DNA from: Candidatus Heimdallarchaeota archaeon
GTDB taxonomy: Archaea > Asgardarchaeota > Heimdallarchaeia > Heimdallarchaeales > Heimdallarchaeaceae
Length of the DNA stretch: 42,266 nt
Direction: 5' to 3'
Assembly: GCA_030608385.1 (NCBI GenBank)
Contig: JAUWEG010000010.1
Location: forward strand, 1 to 42,266
Shown: positions 15,231 to 24,622 of the stretch, in pieces
How the letters are laid out: every line of letters begins with the position of its first letter
How positions within the stretch are numbered: position 1 is the stretch's first letter
Made by a program: the position numbers and the translations under genes
Notes under the pieces: model-generated
Told to the model about the DNA's origin: nothing
The model's input: only the letters and a program-made list of their open reading frames with translations
Database searches by the model: none

Positions 15231-16030
15231 AAATAATAAATTATGGTAAATCCAGTTCCAAAGTTACTCAGTTCAGCATTTTTCCGAAGGCAATATTATA
15301 TAGATTGGCTCTTGGAAAAGTTGAGAAACATTCCAAATTCTTTATTTCTGAAAAGGATTATAGGAACATAAGGTTAATTGGAAATTCATCTTTATTGTTT
15401 TTTGTAATTTCGTTTGTGATTTTTCACTATGTTACCCTAATTAATGTTCCAATTGCTTTACTTATCAGCTTAATAGCGAGTATATCATTTCTTTTTGTGT
15501 TAAGTGATTATATTCGCACCAAAATACTAAACCGTCATCAAAAATTTGAGGAAACAGCTTTTCTAATAATTAATTCGTTATCAATCAATATGGTTGCAAC
15601 TCAATCCTTTCCACACTCTGTTGAGCTTCTGCTGACTAAAGGAATCAAAGACAAATATTATACTAAATATTTTCAAGATATGCTTTACAGTTTAAATCTA
15701 GGGGAAAATGAAGATGAGATAATCAATAATGGCGGAAAAATTTTTTTGAATAAACAATATGAAACATCATTCCAAAATATAAAGAACGAAAATGCTTTCA
15801 TTGAATCTGATCCAGAATTTATATTGTATATAAGAAAAGGAATCAAATTGATAGAAGATAACATAGTAATTTTTATCGCGGTTTCTTGTCTATTACCACT
15901 AGTACTAAGTATGGTTCTATCATTCCTGTTACCATCAAACTCTCCAACAATATTCATTTTCCCTCTTCTTTATGCAGTCTTTGGAACCCTGATTCTTCGT
16001 TTCATGAACAATAAGAATATTGGTGATTAA
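15227..16030 (+). CDS. Pilus assembly platform protein, N-terminal half (TadC/FlaJ-like)
   Basis: A 267-residue membrane protein. Two transmembrane helices lie at about 55-70 and 75-95 (LLFFVISFVIFHYVTLI and IALLISLIASISFLFVL). A cytoplasmic domain of about 110 residues follows, with the pattern LIINSLSINMVATQSFPHSVELLL typical of T2SSF/TadC domains, then two helices near the C-terminus (IVIFIAVSCLLPLVLSMVLSFLL and IFIFPLLYAVFGTLIL). Immediately next to the ATPase and a second similar gene, it looks like one half of the two-domain platform protein that is usually a single FlaJ/TadC polypeptide. Confidence 0.8.
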   Translation: MKIINYGKSSSKVTQFSIFPKAILYRLALGKVEKHSKFFISEKDYRNIRLIGNSSLLFFVISFVIFHYVTLINVPIALLISLIASISFLFVLSDYIRTKILNRHQKFEETAFLIINSLSINMVATQSFPHSVELLLTKGIKDKYYTKYFQDMLYSLNLGENEDEIINNGGKIFLNKQYETSFQNIKNENAFIESDPEFILYIRKGIKLIEDNIVIFIAVSCLLPLVLSMVLSFLLPSNSPTIFIFPLLYAVFGTLILRFMNNKNIGD

Positions 16031-16031
16031 T

Positions 16032-16649
16032 ATGATAAGATTAAATTGCACAGATTTTAACTTTCTTAACAATATTGCTTTGAAACTTGAAAATGGTGAA
16101 AATCTAGAAAGATCTTTCTTTCTATCAGAAAATGTACCAAAGGAAATTCTTACTAGATTACAATTAGGAGAAAATTTGCTAGATACAATTTCTTCTATTG
16201 ATTTCAGTTATCCTGCTTTAAGAAATCTTTTTTCCTCTGTTGACTACGCAGATGAAACGGAAATTCTTGAACGAGTAAAAACTACATCTAAATTAATTAG
16301 AATGCGCGAAGAAGTTCTTAAAGAAAAAGAATCATCCTTAAAAATTCATAGAAGAAGATTAAAAATTATACGTTATGTAACTATGTTTACTATTGCAATG
16401 ATTGCGGGTTTTTCGCCTATATTCTCAAATCTATATAGTTTTATTAGCACAGGGGAATTTACTAGTTCTTTTTCTATTTGGTCAATATTATCTGTATCAT
16501 TTCTTATCATAAATTTACTAAACAATTACTATCTACTTAAAATGGGTAATGAAGAAAGAATAAAGCTCAGGCTTGTTCCGGTGATTTTATTGCATTCAGC
16601 AATAGTAGTCGGTGTCAGATTTTTCATATTAAATCTTATCCCTATTTAG
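16032..16649 (+). CDS. Pilus assembly platform protein, C-terminal half (TadC/FlaJ-like)
   Basis: A 205-residue membrane protein starting at ATG 16032, one base after the previous stop, with GGTGATT upstream. It has a T2SSF-like cytoplasmic segment (NNIALKLENGENLERSFFLS, then LRNLFSSVDYADETEILERVKTTSKLIRMREEVLKEKE) and three hydrophobic helices (about residues 115-135, 150-170 and 185-203). With the preceding gene it makes up the two-domain platform. The four residues before Met (reading from TTG 16020) are unlikely to be used. Confidence 0.78.
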   Translation: MIRLNCTDFNFLNNIALKLENGENLERSFFLSENVPKEILTRLQLGENLLDTISSIDFSYPALRNLFSSVDYADETEILERVKTTSKLIRMREEVLKEKESSLKIHRRRLKIIRYVTMFTIAMIAGFSPIFSNLYSFISTGEFTSSFSIWSILSVSFLIINLLNNYYLLKMGNEERIKLRLVPVILLHSAIVVGVRFFILNLIPI

Positions 16650-16696
16650 AAAGAAGACTTCAATATCCTAGTTATCTCTGTAGATATTTCTTGAAA

Positions 16697-17728
16697 TTAT
16701 TCGAAACTAGAGGATAATCTTTCACTAATCTCTGTAATTATATCCTCATAATCGTAGGAAAACATGAACTCCGCATGATCCCGAATTGTGAATTCAGCAA
16801 CATTCGCAGACTGTGCAACCAACTTCTGAGTTAAAGCAGAGGAATGTTTTATCTTTCGTGATAGGAGTTTATCAGCCACATAAGCTGAGGCAGCAGAAAG
16901 AGGATAAGGTCTTCTTCCTCCACGATCAGGATAAGGAATTCTTTCAAGTATTTTTAAGCAAAGAAGTTGAAGTATTTTTTCATAAACATAAACATCTATT
17001 GAATATTTTTTCTCAATTCTTTCTTTTATTGCTTCAGAACGACAGATTAGAGAACAAATTCTAAAAACATAGTCTTCACTTCGCCTAATTCCACTTACAG
17101 AGGGTTTAATATTCAAATCTTGCATGAGACTTAGTAAATTTTTACCAAGAACTCTATGTCCTAGTTCTCTATAAGTTCCAACAATCTCTTTTAAGGTAAG
17201 GGGACAATTATGTCTACATTCACGAACACTTAGAAGTAAAGTCATTGCAGATAAAAGAACATGGTTTGTTATTTTCTTCTTATGTTCAGACTTATATTTA
17301 TGATAAAGAAAGAGTGTTCGATCTCTTATCTTAGTAGGAACTTGAAGTCGCGAAAACACTTCATTTAAAATTTTAATTGTTCTAAAATCCGTTTCCTTCC
17401 CTTTTATAGCTCCTGGAATATGATAATAATTTTTGAACTTTCGAAATTTGTATTGATTTGTTTCATCTAATAAAGATCCATTAGCATCTCTAAACATGTA
17501 CTCCTCAACTGAACCAATCGAAGAACCCAAAGAACTTACAACGGCTAGGTTATTATTAATTGATGTGTACTGTTGATTTCTTCGAGTTCCATCCCGAGAC
17601 ACTGTACCCAGTTGAAAGGAAGATGATTCAAGAACGGAATCATGTACAAGACCACATTTTTGGCACACGTTGAGACCATTTTCTTGAATAATTCTAGAAC
17701 CGCATTCATCACACAAGCAGCTTTCCAT
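16697..17728 (-). CDS. tfb: Transcription initiation factor TFB
   Basis: TFB, 343 residues from ATG 17728. It recruits RNA polymerase to TBP-bound promoters and reads the BRE. The N-terminal zinc ribbon has CDECGSRI and CQKCGLVHD. The B-reader/linker has RDGTRRNQQY. Two cyclin folds follow: the first includes RTIKILNEVFSRLQVPTKIRDRTLFLYHKY and the second PYPLSAASAYVADKLL, near residue 280. The sequence is more divergent than typical housekeeping TFBs (ASAYVADKL rather than A-A-x-x-Y-x-A-x-x-x), so it may be one of several TFBs in the genome. A TTG at 17764 is a less likely start. Confidence 0.88.
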   Translation of the reverse strand: MESCLCDECGSRIIQENGLNVCQKCGLVHDSVLESSSFQLGTVSRDGTRRNQQYTSINNNLAVVSSLGSSIGSVEEYMFRDANGSLLDETNQYKFRKFKNYYHIPGAIKGKETDFRTIKILNEVFSRLQVPTKIRDRTLFLYHKYKSEHKKKITNHVLLSAMTLLLSVRECRHNCPLTLKEIVGTYRELGHRVLGKNLLSLMQDLNIKPSVSGIRRSEDYVFRICSLICRSEAIKERIEKKYSIDVYVYEKILQLLCLKILERIPYPDRGGRRPYPLSAASAYVADKLLSRKIKHSSALTQKLVAQSANVAEFTIRDHAEFMFSYDYEDIITEISERLSSSFE

Positions 17729-18066
17729 TTTACTCAGAAAAATAACCTTTCTGAAACTATTCAAAATTGTTAAGATTGAAATAAAGCTATGAACTGTTTT
17801 ATGTACAATTCAGTACTATGTTTGGTGTTTTTGTCTGACTTCAAAAGAAAGAAGGGGCAGAGGGCTGAAAGTATTCAGTCCTCAGGAAAAAAGCATTCTT
17901 GTGTGCTTAAGCACCTTTTTACCCAAATGAAACTAATATAAGGTATAGAAAAATAGACAAGAAGTGAGAATTGAAATCTCTAAACACAAAAAGAGTATGT
18001 TTTAGGTTACTCAAACCTATTGAAAATTGTGCTGTTTTTAAAATATAGTTAGTATATAAGATTAGA
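17729..18066. other. Intergenic region between tfb and the surface protein gene
   Basis: This 338-base gap has no gene I can support. It holds the divergent promoters: for the surface protein, AAAATATAG at 18039-18047 is about 25 bases before its ATG. In the middle are a strong hairpin and a palindrome followed by a T run, listed separately at 17860-17920. Confidence 0.6.
17860..17920 (+). ncRNA. Possible small RNA or terminator: 10-base hairpin plus palindrome and T run
   Basis: GAGGGCTGAA (17860-17869) pairs with TTCAGTCCTC (17874-17883) over ten positions with one G-T pair and an AGTA loop. Twenty bases on is the perfect palindrome GTGCTTAAGCAC (17903-17914), followed by CTTTTTA. Read on the plus strand it resembles the 3' end of a structured small RNA with a T-rich terminator; no coding gene ends here on that strand. 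On the minus strand it would be 5' of tfb and could be a regulatory leader. I do not recognise an RNA family. Confidence 0.35.
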
Positions 18067-20952
18067 ATGAGACTCAAAAAAATAATTCCAGTAATATTTT
18101 TACTCTATATGCTAATATTTCTTAAATCTCCTTTAGTTGATAGTAATGATTCCACATCCATTGCCGATATTAATGGCAATAAAATCATAAAAGATCTAAA
18201 TGAAGAAGGAAAGAAAGGAACTGAAATCACCGATAGTTCTGGGTTTCTAAAAAATAGTAAAGCTGAGCTAGATGAGGAAATATCAGCAAGCAATGAGGAA
18301 AATTCAATAGAGGATGCGTTAAATGGTTTCAGTCCAAATATAAGTTTGACGGGAAATTATGTGGGGGAATCCTTAGAAGGAAATTTTGAAGATGAAAACT
18401 CAAGTATTTTCTTACCTAGCAATGGAAAATATTCACTAGAAGGGAATATTACTGATTTACAAGCTCAATACATTAATAATCCAGGGGCGGAGGATAGTCA
18501 AGAATTCTATTCAGAGGGTGCTATTAAAGCTGGAGTAGAAGTTGAAAGATTGCATTATTCCGGAAGCTGGGATGGGGAGTATGTATGGAAATTCTATTCT
18601 TACAATTCTGAATCCATAATGTATGCACTTAATCAAAAAGACATAAGCTTATACAATACTAATACAAAAATATCTTATAATTATCTTCTAGCATCAAACT
18701 CAAGCTTACAGTATGTGTTAAATTCATCTTTAATTTTTGATTTTGTTTTTGATACTTGTCGTATTATGGTGATTCATTGGCACTACACAAATGTAGAACC
18801 ACCATCAATTGGAGATAATACAACATCGCCATTCATAGTATATAGACTATTACAAAACAGTAGCTGGGACAATCAATGGAACGATTATACGCTTTATATG
18901 AGTGATCTTTTTTCTGAAGGGAATCCTTTGATACCCACAATGCTAAAATCATTTGGAATTTATGTGATATCTCCTGAGGTTTCGGATTGTACGGTTCTAT
19001 TTGATGATTTAAAACTCGAAACCTCATTAACACCTTCAGATATTGATCTAAGATTAAATGACATACAGATAAGTTCAGCAAACATGGGAGAAGGGAATTT
19101 TAATGCAGATATCTTATTTGAGGGGACAGCACCCTATGAATATAATTTAGGTTGGTATCACAATTCAAATTATAAAATAAGTGCTAATTTCACAGTAAGG
19201 GCGTCAGGTGTAGTATCCATACTGTATGAAAAACAAATCTCTTTTCAAAATGAAACATCTATTCTACTTTCTATCTCAATTAACAATCTTTCACTACTTG
19301 TAAACCCAGTCAATTTTTCTTATCCTAATAGTTGGTTGATGACAGGAAGTCTACAGGGTGTAGATATTTTGAGTGATATCGATATAGGGGGAGGATATCG
19401 AAATCTTTCGTTAGCAAGAAAAGCTGGAATCTATGATATTAATTTCCAGTTCATTCTACCGAACCAAATAGAGTCTACAAGTATTGAAAATTTAACTATT
19501 TTCGAAACTCTAAATGCCACATTTATCTTTCGAGAAACACTTCAAAATAACGTAATTGAGCTGTTCTGGGTTGGTGCTGAAAATGGAAGTGCAATGGGTG
19601 AGTTAGTAAATGATAAATTAGAATTTACCTTTCCGCCAGGGATTACAAGTGGAAGTGTTGAGATAACGTTCCTTGTAATCGAAAACAATCTAATAGGGTA
19701 TGAAAATGCCACTGTAACTCTAATGAGAGAAGCTTCGGAATTAATAGTTGGACAAGAAATTAATATTCCAAAATATGCGTTGAAAGAAATAAGTGTGTCT
19801 TATCTCAGCCTTAATCATTTAGTAGAAATTGAAAATGCTACCATTAATGGAATTTTGGATAATGAAGTTATTCCTAGTTTCATAATAGAAGGTCAATATG
19901 TTTTTAGAATTTCTTCTTTCTATCTGACAGAAAATAACTATACATTGGAGATTCATGCTGAGTCCTCTTCTCATGCAACAATCCGAAAATCCGTTAATGT
20001 TTTGATTTATGACAGTGAAATAAATATAGATTTTGAGTATGAAAATGCAGAGATCTCATCAGATTTTCTTTTGCACTTCAATGTAACTTCCGATAATTCA
20101 CCGGTTGGTCTAGTACCAATCACAATTGAAATCAATGAATATGAAGCTCACACTGGAGTTACTGACGAATATGGATTTTATACATATGTAATTTCTTTAC
20201 CTCAAGATCTCCTTATTGTTAACATTAATTGTTCAATTTTCAAAGCTTATACACCAATTGTAATAAAGACATTTCAAATCGTGCTAGAAAATTTACTTAT
20301 AACGGCTGAAAAAGGCTATGAAGATGTAATAATTACAGAAAATATTACGCTTACATATAATATTACTTATCCATCTACACATGATAGGTGGATATATTAC
20401 ATTAATGATGATATGGTGCCACTTTTAGATGTTTATGTTGAAACAAATACCTTACAAATCCCTGTTCATGTGGATTTAGGTGCGCTCTATTGGCATATTC
20501 AAGCAGATTCTAGTATAGATGACCACAAATTGAAAATAACTACAATTGGTCCTAGTTTATTAGCTACAACAGAAGAGAATGATGATATAATCTCAATACA
20601 CTTCATTATTAATTCTGAGGTTAGAAGCTATTCCGATGTTTCCATGTTATATTATTTTAATGAAAGTTATTCTACTTCGAAATATGAGTGGAAGCTTATA
20701 TCAAATGTTCAGGATGATGTAACTAGTCTGTATGAATTACAAGTAAACGATCTTTACGTTTATGCAACAAATCTGCAAATTACAAAGGGAAGTGCGCTAA
20801 TGCTTGAACTGGTGGGAACCAAGGTATCAAATACAAAGTCTATAACAAACGTAGTAGTACCATTAGTATCAAGTTCAGGGGTACTTCTTGGTGCAATCAC
20901 TGCTGTAATTAAAATCTACAAGAAGAAAAAAGGAATGGTCCTCGAAATTTAA
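18067..20952 (+). CDS. Large secreted surface protein with C-terminal membrane anchor
   Basis: A 961-residue protein with an N-terminal signal peptide (MRLKKIIPVIFLLYMLIFLKSPLVDS) and a C-terminal transmembrane segment (VVPLVSSSGVLLGAITAVIKIYKKKK), so the bulk should lie outside the cell with a short basic cytoplasmic tail. The ectodomain is beta-rich; late segments such as FLLHFNVTSDNSPVGLVPITIEINEYEAHTGVTDEYGFY read like Ig-like or carboxypeptidase-regulatory-like domains. Asn-X-Ser/Thr sequons are frequent, implying heavy N-glycosylation. No catalytic motif is seen. It is probably an S-layer-associated or adhesion protein. The ATG is about 25 bases after a TATA-like box, suggesting a leaderless transcript. 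Confidence 0.75.
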   Translation: MRLKKIIPVIFLLYMLIFLKSPLVDSNDSTSIADINGNKIIKDLNEEGKKGTEITDSSGFLKNSKAELDEEISASNEENSIEDALNGFSPNISLTGNYVGESLEGNFEDENSSIFLPSNGKYSLEGNITDLQAQYINNPGAEDSQEFYSEGAIKAGVEVERLHYSGSWDGEYVWKFYSYNSESIMYALNQKDISLYNTNTKISYNYLLASNSSLQYVLNSSLIFDFVFDTCRIMVIHWHYTNVEPPSIGDNTTSPFIVYRLLQNSSWDNQWNDYTLYMSDLFSEGNPLIPTMLKSFGIYVISPEVSDCTVLFDDLKLETSLTPSDIDLRLNDIQISSANMGEGNFNADILFEGTAPYEYNLGWYHNSNYKISANFTVRASGVVSILYEKQISFQNETSILLSISINNLSLLVNPVNFSYPNSWLMTGSLQGVDILSDIDIGGGYRNLSLARKAGIYDINFQFILPNQIESTSIENLTIFETLNATFIFRETLQNNVIELFWVGAENGSAMGELVNDKLEFTFPPGITSGSVEITFLVIENNLIGYENATVTLMREASELIVGQEINIPKYALKEISVSYLSLNHLVEIENATINGILDNEVIPSFIIEGQYVFRISSFYLTENNYTLEIHAESSSHATIRKSVNVLIYDSEINIDFEYENAEISSDFLLHFNVTSDNSPVGLVPITIEINEYEAHTGVTDEYGFYTYVISLPQDLLIVNINCSIFKAYTPIVIKTFQIVLENLLITAEKGYEDVIITENITLTYNITYPSTHDRWIYYINDDMVPLLDVYVETNTLQIPVHVDLGALYWHIQADSSIDDHKLKITTIGPSLLATTEENDDIISIHFIINSEVRSYSDVSMLYYFNESYSTSKYEWKLISNVQDDVTSLYELQVNDLYVYATNLQITKGSALMLELVGTKVSNTKSITNVVVPLVSSSGVLLGAITAVIKIYKKKKGMVLEI

Positions 20953-20956
20953 GCAT

Positions 20957-21067
20957 TTAAGTTGTTTCTTCCTCTTTTCCTACACTAAATGCATGGTAAA
21001 ACAGTGCAAAAACGACAGCAATTATAATTACAATAATTATCACGGTTTTTATTATTGAGAAATCCAT
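20957..21067 (-). CDS. Single-pass membrane microprotein (36 residues)
   Basis: A short gene in the gap between the surface protein and RPA genes. The product starts MDFSIIKTVIIIVIIIAVV, continues FALFYHAFSVGK and ends EEETT: one hydrophobic helix of about 20 residues followed by a short charged tail. On the minus strand CTTATTAATAAAC, about 30 bases upstream of the ATG, is a good TATA-like box, which favours a real gene. No family recognised; it could be a small subunit of a membrane complex. Confidence 0.5.
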   Translation of the reverse strand: MDFSIIKTVIIIVIIIAVVFALFYHAFSVGKEEETT

Positions 21068-21139
21068 ACTAACCCGGTTGAAGTTGCATTTTGTTTATTA
21101 ATAAGCTTTTCGACCAAATGCAAAAAAAGGCAAGGGTTT

Positions 21140-23260
21140 CTATTCAGTATAAATCTGCTTTACCATGTTTTTGGTTGTTTCTGCATATCTAACCTTCTCT
21201 ATTGATTTAGCAATTAGTTCTAAGCTTTTAAGATAAAGATTTTGATTTACTTTGCCACTTATTATTAATTCTGAGTTAACAAAATTATTAGCTTTCAAAA
21301 AGGAATAAGGTGCTTTTTCTGATTCATTTTCCTCCACCATTCTTGCTGCAGTGTCAGCAGACAATTCTAAGACAATTTCAGCCAATTTACCAGCGCATAG
21401 TACATTAATATTTCCTGTTCCATCATTAGCAACGAAAGTAAAAAGAATACGATTTAATGGCTTATCAGTATCTCCATGCACTGCACAGTTGTAAGTATTA
21501 TTTTCCTTTTTCATTTTCTTTTTACATTCAGGACATAATGGATAAACAAATTGTTTCTCTATGAGTTTCACTACAGTTGCTTGAATAGAAACTTCATCTC
21601 CTTCTTCAATATCCTCTATATCTTTAATTTTCTCCAAGTCAATTTCAAGTGATGAAACCTCTAAGCTAGATACAAAGTCTTGAGGATTAGAAGGGTTATT
21701 TAATGCTTTTTTTACAATTGAATTTTTACTGATTAACAATTCGGTTCCATAACCAGCGTCTTCTTTAACACTCGCATTATAAATTTCAATACTATCACCA
21801 ATATTTAAATCAGAAATCTTAGTTATATTTTCACGCCAACAAGTAATGCGAATGGTACCTGATTGGTCTTCAACTCTTAAGTTTCTTAGTTGAATGATTT
21901 CATCTTCTTTGGTTTTTATATCTTGAATTGGACTTAAATCACTTACAATACCTTGTATGTGTGCTTCCTTCATTTCGTCAGTGACATCTTTAATGTTTGT
22001 AAAATCCAATAGATATTGGCTAATTGAATTGGAATCTATGCTCTCAACATCTACTCGTGTTTGATTTCCGCAATGAATCTCAATATCTGAATATCTTCCT
22101 TTTCTTGTAAAACCATTAATTATAGAAATGATTTTGTTTATATCATTTTCAGTTACTAGTTGAGTCTTATCATCCCATAAAACAACACGAATAATCCCTG
22201 TGCTGTCAGAAATTGTGATGTCTCTTACTTTACCTTTAGATCCATTTTCTCTGGAAAATTCATGTAAGGGATTTACATTAATTATCAAGCCTTTTGTTGA
22301 TATAAGAGAACTTAATTCAGTAATCTGATTTATTGGTAATAATTGAGCGGCAATATCTGTTCCTGAGCCAATGAAGCCCTTTTTCACAATTATGTCAGCC
22401 AAATTGTCCCTCTTAACAATGTTTGTGTATTTGCTCGAATGCAATTCTAGGTGTCCCTTTAATCCTACTTTTGAAGCTAATCTCACAACTTCAATAATAT
22501 CCCCTAAACCGATATCTTGAACATCATCAGCTTTTTCATTCCAGAAATTAACATAAATCTCTCCGGTTTCATCACCAAGAACTAAACCTTGTTTGTTACC
22601 TTTTGAACCATCAGACCTTTCAAATTCAAGGATGTCATCTTTTTGAGTTACCTTACCAATTAAAGAAAGATCAATCTCATTTCCTCTAATATTCTTAATT
22701 TTGGAAAATTCAGATTCAAATGCAGGTAATTCAGAATCATCAATACCTGAGGGTCTAATTTGAATTTGGCTTCTTATTCCTAGGTGTACCTCTACAGATT
22801 CATCCCGTCCAGCTTTTGTATAGCCATTTAAAATTCTTATTGGATCGCCTATTTTGCAGTTAGTGTCTTGTAACTCAATTACTTTCTGATCCCAAAAAAC
22901 AACGCGAATTTTACCTGTTTTATCCTCAATGAGAACCGATTGCAAAACTCCATCGGAGCCATCTTTTTTCTTAAAATTGTGTTGGTTGTAAATTCTATAA
23001 ATACGACCAATTAGATTGACATTGTTTAGTTCCAAAACTAATTGATCGATACTTAAAGTGGTTTGTACCTGAATTGGAGGTTCTGAAGATAGGTCAACAC
23101 CCATTTCCCTTGCCACAATATGAACGGCCCCAAGCTGTGTCACAAACTCCCCAAGTTCTTCCATCTTATCATTGATAAGTTGATGAATTTCTTCTTTTCC
23201 CATACTTGTTTCAGTTGAAATTATATCAACTATTTCCTTTAATGAGCGTTGACTTGACAT
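21140..23260 (-). CDS. Replication protein A-like ssDNA-binding protein with multiple OB folds
   Basis: A 706-residue RPA70-type protein that coats single-stranded DNA in replication and repair. Four OB folds can be read from repeated strands of the type GxIRVVFWDQK: about residues 80-175 (LIGRIYRIYNQ...GKIRVVFWDQ), 197-285 (SLIGKVTQK...GEIYVNFWNEK), 315-405 (GIIRVVLWDDK) and 422-510 (GTIRITCWREN). A C-terminal OB fold near 540-690 carries a zinc ribbon with CPECKKKMKK and CAVHGD (three Cys and one His). The N-terminal 60 residues form a helical domain. GGGAG lies about 9 bases before the ATG, inside the 17-base gap after the upstream HTH gene, so the two form an operon. Confidence 0.9.
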   Translation of the reverse strand: MSSQRSLKEIVDIISTETSMGKEEIHQLINDKMEELGEFVTQLGAVHIVAREMGVDLSSEPPIQVQTTLSIDQLVLELNNVNLIGRIYRIYNQHNFKKKDGSDGVLQSVLIEDKTGKIRVVFWDQKVIELQDTNCKIGDPIRILNGYTKAGRDESVEVHLGIRSQIQIRPSGIDDSELPAFESEFSKIKNIRGNEIDLSLIGKVTQKDDILEFERSDGSKGNKQGLVLGDETGEIYVNFWNEKADDVQDIGLGDIIEVVRLASKVGLKGHLELHSSKYTNIVKRDNLADIIVKKGFIGSGTDIAAQLLPINQITELSSLISTKGLIINVNPLHEFSRENGSKGKVRDITISDSTGIIRVVLWDDKTQLVTENDINKIISIINGFTRKGRYSDIEIHCGNQTRVDVESIDSNSISQYLLDFTNIKDVTDEMKEAHIQGIVSDLSPIQDIKTKEDEIIQLRNLRVEDQSGTIRITCWRENITKISDLNIGDSIEIYNASVKEDAGYGTELLISKNSIVKKALNNPSNPQDFVSSLEVSSLEIDLEKIKDIEDIEEGDEVSIQATVVKLIEKQFVYPLCPECKKKMKKENNTYNCAVHGDTDKPLNRILFTFVANDGTGNINVLCAGKLAEIVLELSADTAARMVEENESEKAPYSFLKANNFVNSELIISGKVNQNLYLKSLELIAKSIEKVRYAETTKNMVKQIYTE

Positions 23261-23277
23261 GTAACAAACTCCCTTAT

Positions 23278-24543
23278 TTAATTTGTATAAATCTTTTGAT
23301 TGGATTGTGATATTAAATTCACTGCCTTTTTTCCTACAACTAGGAAAATCTCTGAGTGATTCTTAAGTTTTGAATTAATAAAGGCAAAATCACTAGCAAA
23401 AATAGACATGAAAGAGAACCATTTACTATTGGTTTCCATGTTTTGAACTTCATATGATTTAACAAACGGTACTTTGTTGTAAAACTCAAGAAGTTCTCTT
23501 GGGGATATAATTACTAGAGCCATCAATTCATCATTTTCCACAATGATTTGAGGTTGGATTAATCCCCTATCTTTAAGTTTAGATTTAATTCTAAATAATG
23601 TTCTAATGGAAACGTTGTTTTCTTTTGCTATCTTTTTAATATTTGGTCTTCTATAATCCGTTTCACAGTTCTTCATGAGTTGTAGGACGTGGTTTTTACT
23701 CGATGTAGGAACATAAAAATCATCTAAGTCTTTCTCTCGATTCAAGTTTTTCGAAGTTTTCTTAGATTTATTTACAGAAATCCAATCCTGAAACGAAAGA
23801 CCACGGTTCAATATCTCTGTGTTACAAACTATTTTTTTGTTTATAACTTGATAAATATAAGGCTGTTTAATCTCTTGAGAAGATAAACCATGGAAGAGTT
23901 TGAAATCTGGAAACAAAGTTATTTTATCTAAGAATTTAAGCTCATTGTTCGAATTTTCAATTTCAGTGAAACCAAAGAATTCATAGGCATCTATTGGAGA
24001 ATAATCGGCAAAACAACCAAGAAAAACGCCTCTTGATTTCAGGGAATTAATTATATTGCTTATTTTTTTCTCTGAAATATTTAGCTCGTTTGCTAAATCC
24101 TTATTGAGAATATTGGGGTTTTTATCAAGCCTTTCTATTACTTTCCTTTCCACAAAATCTAGTTTTACTTTCCTCTTATTTGTCAATAGATTTGTCTCAA
24201 AAAATTGAACAACCTCACTTAAATTCATTCTTCTCGAATAAATGTAATCATGAAAGTTCTTCATTTCAATCCAAAAATCTTTATAATTAGTAAACTTCCA
24301 GAATTCATTCACTTGCACATTTTTTTCATTATAACAATATCTTAGAAAAATATTAGTAAACTTATCTCTTAAATTCTGGTTAAATCTAGGAAAGCTATCT
24401 CTAAAAAGATTCTTAGCCATAGTTTGAGAATATTCATTAATCTCAAATCTAAAGTCAGCTATATCTATTTCACCATTAAATAATGATTTTAGCAATCTAA
24501 GAGCTTCCGTACTAGTATCATATGCTCTCTGAACATTCATCAT
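23278..24543 (-). CDS. Protein with two HTH domains, co-transcribed with RPA
   Basis: About 421 residues from the tandem ATGs at 24543/24540 (MMNVQRAYDTSTEALRLLKSLF). This start is chosen because GTATAAATATTC lies about 25 bases upstream, as for a leaderless mRNA; a longer frame upstream encodes an unlikely hydrophobic stretch. Two helix-turn-helix segments are visible: VIERLDKNPNILNKDLANELNISEKKISNIINSL (about residues 137-170) and RRPNIKKIAKENNVSIRTLFRIKSKLKDRGLI (about 297-328), the second followed by an AsnC/Lrp-like alpha-beta region. It is probably a transcription regulator of a family I do not recognise. Confidence 0.6.
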   Translation of the reverse strand: MMNVQRAYDTSTEALRLLKSLFNGEIDIADFRFEINEYSQTMAKNLFRDSFPRFNQNLRDKFTNIFLRYCYNEKNVQVNEFWKFTNYKDFWIEMKNFHDYIYSRRMNLSEVVQFFETNLLTNKRKVKLDFVERKVIERLDKNPNILNKDLANELNISEKKISNIINSLKSRGVFLGCFADYSPIDAYEFFGFTEIENSNNELKFLDKITLFPDFKLFHGLSSQEIKQPYIYQVINKKIVCNTEILNRGLSFQDWISVNKSKKTSKNLNREKDLDDFYVPTSSKNHVLQLMKNCETDYRRPNIKKIAKENNVSIRTLFRIKSKLKDRGLIQPQIIVENDELMALVIISPRELLEFYNKVPFVKSYEVQNMETNSKWFSFMSIFASDFAFINSKLKNHSEIFLVVGKKAVNLISQSNQKIYTN

Positions 24544-24622
24544 AAAAATAAAGCAATTTGAATATTTATACACCACTTTTTGTAAAAGAAAAAAAACGAA
24601 AAATATGAAGAGAACTTGATAA

